In this document: positions 26,934-35,427 of the stretch, one piece after another
Layout of the letters: every line of letters starts with the position of its first letter
How positions within the stretch are numbered: the stretch's first letter is position 1
From: CAVRZY01 sp963725415
Lineage (GTDB): Bacteria; Acidobacteriota; Terriglobia; Bryobacterales; Bryobacteraceae
Assembly (NCBI GenBank): GCA_963725415.1
Contig: CAVRZY010000083.1
Coordinates: 1 to 44,247, forward strand
Direction of reading: 5' to 3'
Length of the DNA: 44,247 nt
The notes under the pieces: model-generated
What the model was told of the DNA's origin: nothing
The model's database searches: none
What the model saw: the letters and a program-made list of their open reading frames with translations, nothing else
Position numbers and translations under genes: made by a program

Positions 26934-27017
26934 ATCGAGCTCCGCTCACCCGGCGGATACGCACGCATTTCTCACTGCCCATGATATCCTATCGCCCGCC
27001 TGCCAATTGCAGTCCTC

Positions 27018-27585
27018 TTATTGCTTGGGCCATGGAACGACCTCGATGTCCTTGGGCAAGTACTCCGTCACCCGGTGGAGAGCCCCCTATGAATAGCAGC
27101 CCTACCACTCCCTCTCCCTGCAAGGTGGCGTCAATCCGGCCGGCTATGTACCGATCACGCCGCTCCATCAACTCGTCGTAGTGCCCGCGGCTTGCTCGCT
27201 CCCCAAGGGCCACTGCGCCCCGACTCCGTTCTTGCTCTCGCCGCAGCAGCTCCGGATCCTCCGTGCCCATCAGCAGTGCTCCCTCTTGGACCAGATCGAC
27301 CAGCAGACGATGGTTCTGGCTGCCCTGCGCGGCAAGCTGGCGCACTACATCCAGCTCCCGGCCACACACCGGCAGCCCGTCCTGGTAAATGCGGAGCGCG
27401 CTTCCTTTTGCCGGCAGCGAGCGCACTGCCCGGCGGAGCTCGCGCCAGAATTGCTCGATGGCCTTCAGGTGCTGCTGCCAGGCCCGAATGCCGTACCGCG
27501 ACACGTAGGCACTTCTCACCGCTTCCAGTTGCGTGCCGAAGTCCTCGGGCCCGTGGATGATGGGAATGTAGATCAGCCGCCGCAC
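27018..27585 (-). CDS. Uncharacterised protein in the gas-vesicle cluster, frameshifted at 27083-27087
   Basis: GTG 27585 overlaps the gvpF/L stop by 13 bp. The protein starts RRLIYIPIIHGPEDFG, is helical in the middle, and reaches RDRYIAGRIDATL and GLLFIG. There the frame hits a run of five C on the plus strand. With one base removed it continues as ALHRVTEYLPKDIEVVPWPKQ and stops at 27018; without that it runs on as low-quality sequence to 26989. The corrected product is about 188 residues. The R-D-x-[FY]-I-x-x-R-I and LLFIGALH pattern looks like a small conserved family, but I cannot name it. Its tight coupling to gvpF/L suggests a gas-vesicle role. Confidence 0.65.
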
Positions 27586-28430
27586 TGCCCTGGATCCTGC
27601 CCCCAAGATGCCTTGGCCGGATCTCCGCAAAAACTGTACGGCGCCCAAGGACCACTGAGCTCGATCCGCATGCCCAAGTTCCGGTAGTCGGCCTCCAGTC
27701 GCCCAGTCGCAGTTTCAAATCCGGCCGCCTGTTGCTCGTCGATCAAAAAGGCGGCGTTAAGGATGGGTACCTGTTCGCTCCTGGGCGCTGGATTCAGGCT
27801 GGCGCTTCGACGGCCGGCTTTGGCACAGGCGAGCAGGCGCCGGTAGGTTTCCTCGCCCAGTTCATGAAGATACTGGTCTCTCTGCTGGCTCACCCGGTCT
27901 CGCTTCTTCTTCCTCAAGAAGTAGGCTTCGCCTTCCGACACCGACGACATCAGCTCGCTGATTTGACCAGCCTGAGGGTCGGCCTGCTCCATCGCCTGGC
28001 TGGCCAGATCCTCGACCACGCACACCTTCACCCCCCATTCTTCCCGGCCTGTCAGGAAGTCCAACGACCGGAGCAAGAGTTCGTACTGTTCCTGGAGAAT
28101 CTCGCGCACTTTCTCTTCCGAGGAGCACAACGTACCGAACTTCAAAGGGATGACGGTCGTAGCCCGCCTCAGATGCTGTACCACGTCCTGGTGGCGCACG
28201 GCCCGGGGTGCGACCCAGTCCAACTCCTCGGTGCGCGCCGTCAGGCTCTGTTCGCTGTATTCGGCCACCGGCACCGGACTGACAGCACAGGTCAGTTGTT
28301 TCCAGCTCACCAGGAACAGGGCGGACCCGCCCTCAATGTCCTTCACCCCCGCCAGGTCCAGCGGGCAAGAGCGAATTATCCCGTACAGGTAGAGGCAGCC
28401 CTGGGCCCCTACCGTGGATTTGGTTTCCAC
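27573..28430 (-). CDS. gvpL: Gas-vesicle protein GvpF/GvpL, copy 1
   Basis: 285 residues from GTG 28430, overlapping the end of the Hsp20-like gene by 22 bp. GvpF/L signatures are present: YLYGIIR at the start, VPLKFGTLCSSEEKVREIL in the first alpha/beta domain, and LNAAFLIDEQ followed by IELSGPWAPYSF at the end. GvpF/L proteins are minor components that interact with GvpA and several other Gvp proteins early in vesicle assembly. A second copy lies at 37536. GvpF and GvpL are one family and I cannot say which this is. Confidence 0.88.
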   Translation of the reverse strand: METKSTVGAQGCLYLYGIIRSCPLDLAGVKDIEGGSALFLVSWKQLTCAVSPVPVAEYSEQSLTARTEELDWVAPRAVRHQDVVQHLRRATTVIPLKFGTLCSSEEKVREILQEQYELLLRSLDFLTGREEWGVKVCVVEDLASQAMEQADPQAGQISELMSSVSEGEAYFLRKKKRDRVSQQRDQYLHELGEETYRRLLACAKAGRRSASLNPAPRSEQVPILNAAFLIDEQQAAGFETATGRLEADYRNLGMRIELSGPWAPYSFCGDPAKASWGQDPGQCGG

Positions 28431-28954
28431 AGCTTCAATTCCAGGATCCCGTTGTTGTAAGACTGGGAGACTCTGCTCTCGTCCACGTGCGCGGGCAACA
28501 GCAGTTCTTTGTAATACTTCCGCTCCCCGGACTCCGCCGAGACGATCAAGATGTCATCCTTCAGCTTCCACTGGACCGCGGATTCCTCCATGCCCGGCAG
28601 TTCCGCCACCACCAGAAGATACTGTTCCTCGTCCAGCAGGTCTACGATGGGCTCGCGCAGCTCATCGACCACTGGACCTTCACCCGCTTTTTCCCGGACG
28701 TTGCCGAACTTTTCTACGATCGGCTGTCCCCCGAGACCCACGCGAACCGAGACTCCGTAGACGGCTTGCAGGCCTTTGGGCGTTCCGAAGGAGCCGACCC
28801 TCATTCCCTCTCCGGTCTCCGTTTGGAACTTCTCCGCCTTCTGCGCCAGTTCGGAAGCCATCTCCAGCAGGCTGCCCAATCCCTTGAAGAGTCCTCCTAA
28901 GCCGAGGGTCGCATCCACCTTCGGCTTGTCCTTCTTGCCCTCGTCCTTCGGCAT
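28409..28954 (-). CDS. gvpH: Hsp20/GvpH-like small heat-shock protein
   Basis: 181 residues from ATG 28954, with AAGGAG 6 bp upstream; the in-frame start at 28969 has no ribosome site. A charged N-terminal part with a Gly-rich helix (LGLGGLFKGLGSLLEM) is followed by an alpha-crystallin domain (EEQYLLVVAELPGMEESAV, then NNGILELKLWKP at the end). GvpH in archaea and Serratia is an Hsp20-type chaperone that protects or modulates vesicle assembly. It is first in a minus-strand run that includes gvpF/L and is divergent from the CDC48-type gene. Confidence 0.82.
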   Translation of the reverse strand: MPKDEGKKDKPKVDATLGLGGLFKGLGSLLEMASELAQKAEKFQTETGEGMRVGSFGTPKGLQAVYGVSVRVGLGGQPIVEKFGNVREKAGEGPVVDELREPIVDLLDEEQYLLVVAELPGMEESAVQWKLKDDILIVSAESGERKYYKELLLPAHVDESRVSQSYNNGILELKLWKPNPR

Positions 28955-29251
28955 GTGTTCTCCTTCCACTCATGACCAAGGTGACCCGGAACCCGCTGAG
29001 AAAGCGATCAGATCGCTTCTCTAGTTTCTCCTCAAAAACACCTCAGGTTCGGGCGGCGCCGGCATTCCTGCCCGCGCACACCACCTCAATTAGTGGCCCC
29101 GCGGCAGTTGTTCTCTCTGCCTATACAAAGTCCGGATTTCTGCCGATACTTTCATTCGTTACTCGGAACTACATGTTGGGAAACGAGCAGAGAGGGTTGT
29201 GCCCCCCCGCGCAATGGCATCCGGGCGGAGACCGGCGGCGAGCAAAGTGAG
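28955..29251. promoter_or_regulatory. Divergent control region between gvpH-like and CDC48-type genes
   Basis: 297 bp with no gene. It holds an almost perfect palindrome at 28998-29021 (GAG-A-AAGCGATC-A-GATCGCTT-CTC), 44 bp before the gvpH-like start, a good candidate operator. I searched both strands for GG-N10-GC sigma-54 sites and found none with proper TGGC/TTGC context. The segment GTGGCCCCGCGGCAGTTG is near-miss spacing and is rejected. Confidence 0.45.
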
Positions 29252-31396
29252 ATGGCGGAAACGACTCAGGCGACCACTTTGACCCTGAAGGTTGCCGAAG
29301 GCCAGGCACAAGACGTGGGTAAGGGGTTCGCCCGTCTGGATCCGGCCGACATCAGCGGGCTGTCGGCAGCGGTCGGCAGCATCGTCCAAATCACCGGCAA
29401 GAAGGTCACCGTAGCCAAGTTGATGCCGGCTTTTCGTGAGGCGCGCGGCAAACAGGTGGTGCAGATCGACGGCATCACTCGCAGCAATGCCGGCGCGGCC
29501 ATCGGTGAAAAAGTCGTCCTGGCGCTGGTCGAGGCCCAGCCCGCCCAGCGCATCACGCTGGCCAGCGAGGGAGCTCAGGCTTTGCGCCAGCAGAGAGACC
29601 GGGAGTACGTGGGGCGCTTGTTGAACGACCTGCCGGTGATGGCCGGGGACCGGGTGCGGGCCACGCTGTTTGGATCCCGCTTCCAGGAGTTCCGGGTGGT
29701 GGACACCGTTCCCCGGGGCGTGGTCATGATCCGGCCGGAGACCACCCTGCGGATCGAAGCGCCAGGTTCTTCACAGGCCAGTCAGGGCCGCATTTCCTAT
29801 GAGGACATCGGGGGATTGGGCCGGGCCATTCAAAGGGTTCGGGAAATGATCGAGCTGCCCTTGCGCTACCCCGAAATCTTCGAACGCCTGGGCATCGATC
29901 CACCCAAGGGGGTACTGTTGCACGGTCCCCCGGGATGCGGCAAGACGCTGCTGGCCCGGGCGGTCGCCAACGAGACCGAGGCCACCTTTCTGGCGGTCAG
30001 CGGCCCTGAAGTCATCCACAAGTTCTATGGGGAAAGCGAAGCCAAGCTTCGCCAGTTATTCGAGCAGGCCAAGAAGCAGGCCCCCAGTATCGTCTTTCTG
30101 GACGAATTGGACTCCATCGCCCCCAAGCGGGAGCAGGTGGTGGGCGAGGTCGAGAAACGGGTCGTGGCGCAGCTTCTGGCCCTGATGGACGGCTTGGAGG
30201 GGCGCGGCCAGATTATCGTGATCGGGGCCACCAACCTGCCCAACCTGCTCGACCCGGCCCTGCGCCGCCCCGGCCGGTTCGACCGCGAAATTGTCATCGG
30301 GATCCCGGACGTTGTGGCGCGCCGCCAGATCCTGGAGATCCACACCCGGGGCATGCCCCTGGCCCACAACGTGGACCTCGAAGGGCTAGCCAACATCACC
30401 CACGGCTTCACCGGCGCTGACATTGCGGCCCTGTGCCGCGAAGCTGCGATGGTGGCCCTGCGCAGGATCATGCCGCGCCTCGACCTTGATCTGGCCTCCA
30501 TACCCTACGAGCTGCTCCAGGACTTGCAGGTTTCCATGGACGATTTCCTGACCGCCTTGAAGGAGGTCGAGCCCTCCGCGCTGCGGGAGGTCTTCCTGGA
30601 GGTGCCCAACGTCACCTGGGACGATGTGGGGGGGCTGGAGCGCGCCAAGGAGGAATTGCGGGAGACCATCGAATGGTCAGTCCGCCACGGGCCGCTGTTC
30701 GCGCACGCTCATCTGAAACCGCCCAAAGGCATTTTGCTCCACGGGCCGCCCGGCAGCGGCAAGACCCTCCTGGTCAAGGCGGTCGCCAAGCAAGCCGGCC
30801 TCAACTTTATCGCGGTCAAAGGCCCGGAACTGATGTCCAAGTACGTCGGGGAGAGTGAGAGGGGAGTTCGCGAGGTCTTTAAGAAGGCCCGGCAGGCTTC
30901 CCCGTGCATCATCTTTTTCGACGAGGTCGATGCGCTGGCGCCCCGCCGGGGAGCGGGCGCTAGCGAGTCGCATGTCTCCGAGCGGGTGGTCAGCCAACTC
31001 CTTACCGAAATGGATGGGATCGAGGAACTCAAAGGGATACTGGTGCTGGCCGCCACCAACCGGATTGATATTCTGGACCCGGCTTTGCTGCGCGTCGGCC
31101 GCTTCGATCGCCTTCTGGAGCTCTCCCTGCCAGACCAGCGCGACCGCCTGTCCATTTTGCGGGTCCACACGCGCGAAAAGCCCCTCGAGTCCGGCCTGGA
31201 TCTGGAGTCCCTGGCCGGCAGGACCGAGGGTTTCAGCGGCGCCGATCTGGAGGGCCTCTGCCGGGAAGCGGGCCTGGCGGCAATCCGGGAATTCCTGGCG
31301 CAGGGAACCGAGCAGCCCCTTTCGAGTTTTGAGATTTGCGCCAAGCATTTCGATCAGGCCTTCGAGAAAGTCTGTGGTGAAACAAAGCGGGAGTAG
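29252..31396 (+). CDS. CDC48/VAT-type tandem AAA+ ATPase
   Basis: 714 residues from ATG 29252; the upstream in-frame start at 29093 adds unlike sequence. An N-domain (about 1-185, double-psi barrel like VAT/p97) is followed by D1 with Walker A GPPGCGKT at 225 and Walker B IVFLDELDSIAPKR. D2 has Walker A GPPGSGKT at 498 and Walker B IIFFDEVDALAPRR, each with downstream Arg fingers (LRRPGRFDRE and LLRVGRFDRL). CDC48 hexamers unfold or extract proteins. It is the first gene of an operon with a histidine kinase and an NtrC-type regulator and lies inside a gas-vesicle locus. Remodelling of vesicle proteins is a reasonable inference. Confidence 0.9.
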   Translation: MAETTQATTLTLKVAEGQAQDVGKGFARLDPADISGLSAAVGSIVQITGKKVTVAKLMPAFREARGKQVVQIDGITRSNAGAAIGEKVVLALVEAQPAQRITLASEGAQALRQQRDREYVGRLLNDLPVMAGDRVRATLFGSRFQEFRVVDTVPRGVVMIRPETTLRIEAPGSSQASQGRISYEDIGGLGRAIQRVREMIELPLRYPEIFERLGIDPPKGVLLHGPPGCGKTLLARAVANETEATFLAVSGPEVIHKFYGESEAKLRQLFEQAKKQAPSIVFLDELDSIAPKREQVVGEVEKRVVAQLLALMDGLEGRGQIIVIGATNLPNLLDPALRRPGRFDREIVIGIPDVVARRQILEIHTRGMPLAHNVDLEGLANITHGFTGADIAALCREAAMVALRRIMPRLDLDLASIPYELLQDLQVSMDDFLTALKEVEPSALREVFLEVPNVTWDDVGGLERAKEELRETIEWSVRHGPLFAHAHLKPPKGILLHGPPGSGKTLLVKAVAKQAGLNFIAVKGPELMSKYVGESERGVREVFKKARQASPCIIFFDEVDALAPRRGAGASESHVSERVVSQLLTEMDGIEELKGILVLAATNRIDILDPALLRVGRFDRLLELSLPDQRDRLSILRVHTREKPLESGLDLESLAGRTEGFSGADLEGLCREAGLAAIREFLAQGTEQPLSSFEICAKHFDQAFEKVCGETKRE

Positions 31397-31433
31397 CCAC
31401 TCAGGCCCGGACACCGGCTCAATGGGGTGAGTC

Positions 31434-32556
31434 GTGAACATCGAGTCGCAGCTCAACAGTTCGGTCTACGAGAGTCTCTTCGATCTCTTGCCGCAAGCGG
31501 TCGTCCTGCTGGATGGGGAGCTCCGGGTCCGGCTCGCTAACAAGGCCGCCTCCGCCCTCTTCCAGGTGCCACAGGAACAGTTGGGCGAGAGGCCCGTCTC
31601 CTCGCTTATCAGGCACCGGGATATACCCAAGTTGATCCTAGAATTCGGAGAGGAGCCGGTCAAGGTGATTGAACTCCACCCAGAGCCGGGCCAGGAGGCT
31701 CATCCCTCCACAATTCTGAAGATCACCATCGTCCGCCTCCAGTCCGTCACTCCGGTCCCCAAGCTGACCTCGGACCAGGAGTTCAGACTCCTGGTGCTGG
31801 AGGATATCACTGCCAAGGTCTCGCTGGAAGAGCAGTTGGTCCAGGCCGAGAAACTGGCCGGCATGGGCCAATTGGCGGAGGGCATCGCTCACGAACTGGG
31901 CAATCCTCTGAGCAGCATGAGCTCGAATCTGCAATACGTTCGGGCCGGCCTGGCGGCGAACGGGCATGCCACCCTGATGGAACCCCTCGACGCCACCCTC
32001 GACAATCTCGGTCAGATGCATCTGCTGCTACGCAGTCTTTCCGAATTCACCGGCCAGCGACGCCCGCACTACGAGCCGGCCGATCTCCGCGCTCTCATCC
32101 GCCGCAGTATGGCGTTCATCGCCAAGGAGGCAGAGCAGCACGGCATCGAGCTGCTCGTCTCCTTTGCTGACTCTGTGCCGCTCTGTCCTGTTGATGTTCG
32201 AGCCATCACCCAGGTCCTGCTCAATGTTTTCAAAAACGCCATCGAGGCGATGCCGGAGGGGGGCCGCATCAGCGTCCGAACTCGCCTGAGCCCCTCCAGT
32301 CCTTGAGGGCAACGAGGCCCTCCTGATCGAAATCCAGGACACCGGTCGCGGCATTGCCGACAGCGATCTCCGCAAGGTCTTTCGTCCGCTGTATTCGACC
32401 AAACCCAGAGGCACCGGGCTAGGGCTTTCCTTCTGTCGTCAGGTGATCGAGGAGCATGGCGGTGAAATCCACCTCAGCAGCCAGAGAGGCAGGGGCACCA
32501 CCGTCACCCTGTTGCTCCCGGTCCGCCAAGACGTCACTGAAGGAGCAGCAGGCTGA
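31434..32556 (+). CDS. PAS sensor histidine kinase, frameshifted near 32295
   Basis: GTG 31434, 37 bp after the AAA ATPase. A PAS domain (LLPQAVVLLDGELRVRLAN) is followed by HisKA with the phospho-accepting His at about 153 (GIAHELGNPLSSM), then the N box (LLNVFKNAIEAMPEGGRIS). The frame ends in TGA at 32304. One base over, the rest of the ATPase domain resumes (LLIEIQDTGRGI, then GTGLGLSFCRQVIEEHGG) up to TGA 32554-32556, 11 bp before the regulator. Removing one C in GCCCCTCCAGTCC would fuse them into about 374 residues. No membrane helix is seen, so it is a cytoplasmic NtrB-like kinase for the regulator that follows. Confidence 0.88.
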
Positions 32557-32567
32557 GAAGCTCGGGC

Positions 32568-33953
32568 ATGAACCAGCCACCCAGAGTCCTGGTGGTCGAT
32601 GATGATCCGGAAATCCTACGCTCCCTGGCCTCCATCCTAGACCCCACCTACTGCGTGCACTTAGCCTCCACAGGCGAAGATGGGCTGGAGCAAACCGCGC
32701 GGCTCAGGCCGGACCTGGTCCTGTTGGATCTCATGCTCCCGCAGATGGGTGGCATGGCGGTCCTGCGCACCTTGAGGAGGATGAGCGACGACATCCTGGT
32801 CATCGTCATGTCCGCTTATGGCCGCATCCAGACCGCTGTCCAGGCCATCAAGCTGGGCGCCAATGACTACCTTGAAAAACCGTTTGACCGGCAGGAACTC
32901 CTGGGCGAAGTAGCCAAGATTCTGGCTGCCAGGGCTCCCAGGAAACTGCGCGCCCGGGAAAAGATCATCGGAGAGAGCCGCCCCATTCAGCAGGTCTGGC
33001 GCCTGGTCGAGCAGTTCGGCCCCACCGACATCCCAATACTCCTGCAAGGGGAGACCGGCACCGGAAAGGAACTATTCGCTCAGGCCCTGCATGAGGTTTC
33101 AAAGCGCGCCCAGGGGCCTTTGGTGCCGATTGACTGTGGCACGCTGCCCGAGCATCTTGCCGAAAGCGAACTTTTCGGATATGAAGAGGGCGCCTTTACG
33201 GGCGCCGCAAAAAAGAAGCCCGGAAAAGTCGTGTGGGCCAATGGCGGAACGCTCTTTCTGGACGAGGTGGGAGTGCTGTCTCTGCTCTGCCAATCCAAGT
33301 TGTTGCGCCTGATTGAGCAGCGCGGGTTTGTCCCCCTGGGCACCCGGGATGGCCGGCTCAACCGCTTGGACGTGCGCTTCATCAGCGCCACCAATGTGCC
33401 CCTGCGGAACGCCATCGAAAAAGGCGCCTTTCGCGAGGACCTTTACCACCGTCTCAACGGTCTGACTATCGAGCTGCCGCCGCTTCGCGAACGAGGCGCT
33501 GACCTGGAGCTGTTGAGCCGGCACTTCCTGAATCGATACGCCCTCCAGCACAATAAGCCCGGCCTGGAAATCTCCGCAGACTGCCTGGCCCTGTTTCGCT
33601 CCTATTCCTGGCCGGGCAATGTTCGGGAGCTGCAAAGAGTGATGGCCGCAGCGGTCGTCATGGCCGATCAGAGTATCCTGCCCGAACACCTCCCTACCTA
33701 CCTCCGCGAGCAGTCCGGCATGACCTCTCCCGCCCAGGTCGATTTGGCCTTCACTCCGACCGGCGATCCGGCTCAACCCATTAACCTAAAGCAGATCAAA
33801 GAATGGGTGGGCAGGGAGGCGGAAAGGCACGTCATCTTAGAATTACAGAAGCGGACCCACCTTTCCCAGCAGGAGCTGGCGCGGATCTTGGGCGTAGACC
33901 CCAAAACCCTCCGCTCCCGACTCAAGGAGCTGGGCGCCAAAGCGCACTCCTGA
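32568..33953 (+). CDS. NtrC-family sigma-54 response regulator (GvrA-like)
   Basis: 461 residues. The receiver domain has phospho-acceptor Asp54 (LVLLDLMLPQMGG). The central AAA+ domain has Walker A GETGTGKE at 161, the sigma-54 contact loop GAFTGA at 208-213 and Walker B GGTLFLDEVG. The C-terminal Fis-type helix-turn-helix is LSQQELARILGVDPKTLRSRL. It uses ATP to open sigma-54 promoter complexes. It follows its kinase by 11 bp and precedes, by about 370 bp, a near-consensus sigma-54 promoter before gvpA. In Serratia, NtrC-family GvrA activates gas-vesicle genes, so this protein probably does the same. Confidence 0.93.
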   Translation: MNQPPRVLVVDDDPEILRSLASILDPTYCVHLASTGEDGLEQTARLRPDLVLLDLMLPQMGGMAVLRTLRRMSDDILVIVMSAYGRIQTAVQAIKLGANDYLEKPFDRQELLGEVAKILAARAPRKLRAREKIIGESRPIQQVWRLVEQFGPTDIPILLQGETGTGKELFAQALHEVSKRAQGPLVPIDCGTLPEHLAESELFGYEEGAFTGAAKKKPGKVVWANGGTLFLDEVGVLSLLCQSKLLRLIEQRGFVPLGTRDGRLNRLDVRFISATNVPLRNAIEKGAFREDLYHRLNGLTIELPPLRERGADLELLSRHFLNRYALQHNKPGLEISADCLALFRSYSWPGNVRELQRVMAAAVVMADQSILPEHLPTYLREQSGMTSPAQVDLAFTPTGDPAQPINLKQIKEWVGREAERHVILELQKRTHLSQQELARILGVDPKTLRSRLKELGAKAHS

Positions 33954-34030
33954 GGGTTCCTGCACCCGCACCATGGCCTACCACAGAACACCGATGAGAA
34001 TCTGGGAGAATCGGCCTGATCCCCACCGCA

Positions 34031-34175
34031 CTAGTGCATCGTCCGATAAGTGCTTTCTGGTATCGAGACCGAGCAATTCGGGGACAGGGTCCAATTGCGC
34101 AGTGGGCAATTGGTTGCCTGTACCCGTTTTGCCCCGAACCGGATACTCCAAAAGACTAATCGGACGATGCACTAG
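34031..34175. mobile_element. MITE-like element with 17-bp perfect terminal inverted repeats
   Basis: CTAGTGCATCGTCCGAT at 34031-34047 is matched exactly by its complement at 34159-34175, and AGT extends the match one mismatch further in. The element is 145 bp with no coding capacity. The ends resemble those of IS630/Tc1-type elements that insert at TA, but this is from memory. Its interior contains palindromic repeat copy 2. Confidence 0.75.
34079..34136. repeat. Palindromic intergenic repeat, copy 2
   Basis: The core CCAATTGCGCAGT plus GGCAATTGG and a right flank CCCGTTTT match the copy at 25801-25860. The outer arms pair CGGGG with CCCCG. It is nested inside the 34031-34175 element. Confidence 0.7.
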
Positions 34176-34324
34176 GCAGGGTGTAAGCAGGTCGCCCGCA
34201 ACCGACGGACTCATTCGGGAACAGGATCCCGGCCTCGGGAGTCAGTTCCCTCCCGCCGCGCTCGTCCTCGCTAGACACTTTCACTAACTCCATTGGATCC
34301 CACCACTTGAGTTTTCCAAACCGC

Positions 34325-34340
34325 TGGCCCGGAGCTTGCT
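34325..34340 (+). promoter_or_regulatory. Sigma-54 promoter of the main gas-vesicle operon
   Basis: TGGCCCGGAGCTTGCT matches the -24/-12 consensus TGGCACG-N4-TTGC[AT] at all but one position. GG is at 34326-34327 and GC at 34338-34339, exactly 10 bp apart. The expected start of transcription is near 34351, 22 bp before the gvpA ATG. The dedicated NtrC-type regulator is encoded just upstream. This is seen directly in the sequence; activity is inferred. Confidence 0.8.
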
Positions 34341-34372
34341 CAAGGCTGCCTGTCGCAGAAAGGAGGTGAACC

Positions 34373-34591
34373 ATGGCAACAGTCCAAAAGTCAACGGATG
34401 CTTCCAGTTTGGCCGAGGTCATCGATCGCATTCTGGATCGTGGAGTGGTGATCGACGCTTTCGCGCGCGTCTCCCTCGTGGGGATTGAATTATTGGCTAT
34501 CGAAGCCCGTGTGGTGATAGCGTCGGTTGACACTTGGCTGAAGTACGCCGAAGCAGTTGGTCTGACAGCCACGGCAGCAGCTCCTGCCTGA
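34373..34591 (+). CDS. gvpA: Gas-vesicle structural protein GvpA
   Basis: 72 residues, the usual GvpA size, with a very strong ribosome site (AAAGGAGGTGA) 5 bp before ATG. The family pattern is clear: SSLAEVIDRILDRGVVID, the beta-hairpin RVSLVGIELLAIEARVVIAS and helix VDTWLKYAEAVGL. GvpA polymerises into the rib wall of hollow gas vesicles that give buoyancy. It is the first gene after the sigma-54 promoter. The 171 bp that follow contain inverted repeats (GGCCGGA/TCCGGCC at 34605-34633 and AGCCATCAGCC/GGCTGATGGCT at 34677-34738). These could damp read-through so that gvpA is made in excess. Confidence 0.95.
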   Translation: MATVQKSTDASSLAEVIDRILDRGVVIDAFARVSLVGIELLAIEARVVIASVDTWLKYAEAVGLTATAAAPA

Positions 34592-34762
34592 TTCAGTTGG
34601 GGGCCGGCCGGAGATGAATCCTGAGATTTCCGGCCTGCCCCGCCGTGGGCCATGGTCCCGGAAAGGCCTAGGCCGTCAGCCATCAGCCTTCGGTGAGAAG
34701 CTCTATCGGCTCGCCGCTGAGTGCGGATGGCTGATGGCTCTCACAGAAAGGAGAAACTACCT

Positions 34763-35269
34763 ATGGGGAAGATCAGAAGCGACATGGAAAAGCTGGTGAA
34801 TCAGGTCCGCACCGCGGCGAGCGCTCGACACGGTGGAATCCATCAGATGCGCAAAGGCGCTCGCGAACTGCTGGATCGAGATCACGGGGAGCGCCGCGAG
34901 AGAGCGCAGACCCTGGCTGAAAGCGCTCACGCGCTGTCCGCCATGCTGGAGAGGCAAACCCGAAGCCGGCGGGAAGCGACCTCGGGGATGAAGGGGGCAC
35001 TGGGGCGAATCGGGGAATGCCGGAAGACTGCCATTCGCCAAGCCCGCTCCCAAATGTGCCATCGACTCCAACAGTTGCATCTGGGACGCGAGCGGACGGC
35101 CCTGGAGATCAAGAGATCGGTGCAGGGCGAGGTGGGTGATATCCGACAGGCCGTGCGCGCCTTGAGGAGCACTGTCCGGGCGACCATGGCCAACATCGCC
35201 GCCGATGTGCGAGAGGCCAGACGGCTCTGGAGCAGCAGTCCATCGAAGATACCTGCACGCCGCCACTGA
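34763..35269 (+). CDS. Helical rod protein 1, candidate GvpC analogue
   Basis: 168 residues from ATG 34763 with AAGGAG upstream; the longer in-frame start at 34721 lies in a hairpin. The chain is almost fully helical and rich in Arg, Ala and Glu, with heptad-like patterns throughout (RRERAQTLAESAHALSAML, then EVGDIRQAVRALRSTVRAT). The ends match rod protein 2: an N-terminal MGKIRSDMEKLVNQVR and a C-terminal EARRLW. It follows gvpA directly, the position of gvpC in cyanobacteria and Serratia. GvpC is a helical protein that stiffens the vesicle wall. No GvpC repeat is recognised, so this is a positional inference. Confidence 0.65.
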   Translation: MGKIRSDMEKLVNQVRTAASARHGGIHQMRKGARELLDRDHGERRERAQTLAESAHALSAMLERQTRSRREATSGMKGALGRIGECRKTAIRQARSQMCHRLQQLHLGRERTALEIKRSVQGEVGDIRQAVRALRSTVRATMANIAADVREARRLWSSSPSKIPARRH

Positions 35270-35427
35270 CCCTTCGAGCAGCAGCCGTGGCGCAACGCTC
35301 CATGGCCGCCGCGCCGCGCTACCAACGTGCAGTTATGCCTCCCGAGCGGGAGGCGTGTCGGTCGGGCTGAAAAGCGTTTCTTCCGGCCGGCCTTTTCCGC
35401 CCGGCCAGGTACAAGGAGGGCTTATCA

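Larger units (their letters stand above)
33954..34372. other. 419-bp control region upstream of gvpA
   Basis: The region has no gene. It contains a 145-bp terminal-inverted-repeat element (34031-34175), which itself carries a palindromic repeat core. A dyad-rich stretch at 34216-34250 (GGGAAC with GTTCCC, CGGGA with TCCCG) lies 75-110 bp before the sigma-54 promoter at 34325. That is a normal place for activator binding sites. Confidence 0.6.

Noticed and set aside
29090..29120. Sigma-54 promoter before the CDC48-type gene
   Set aside because: GTGGCCCCGCGGCAGTTG has GG but GT rather than GC at the right distance, and TTG is shifted by two bases.
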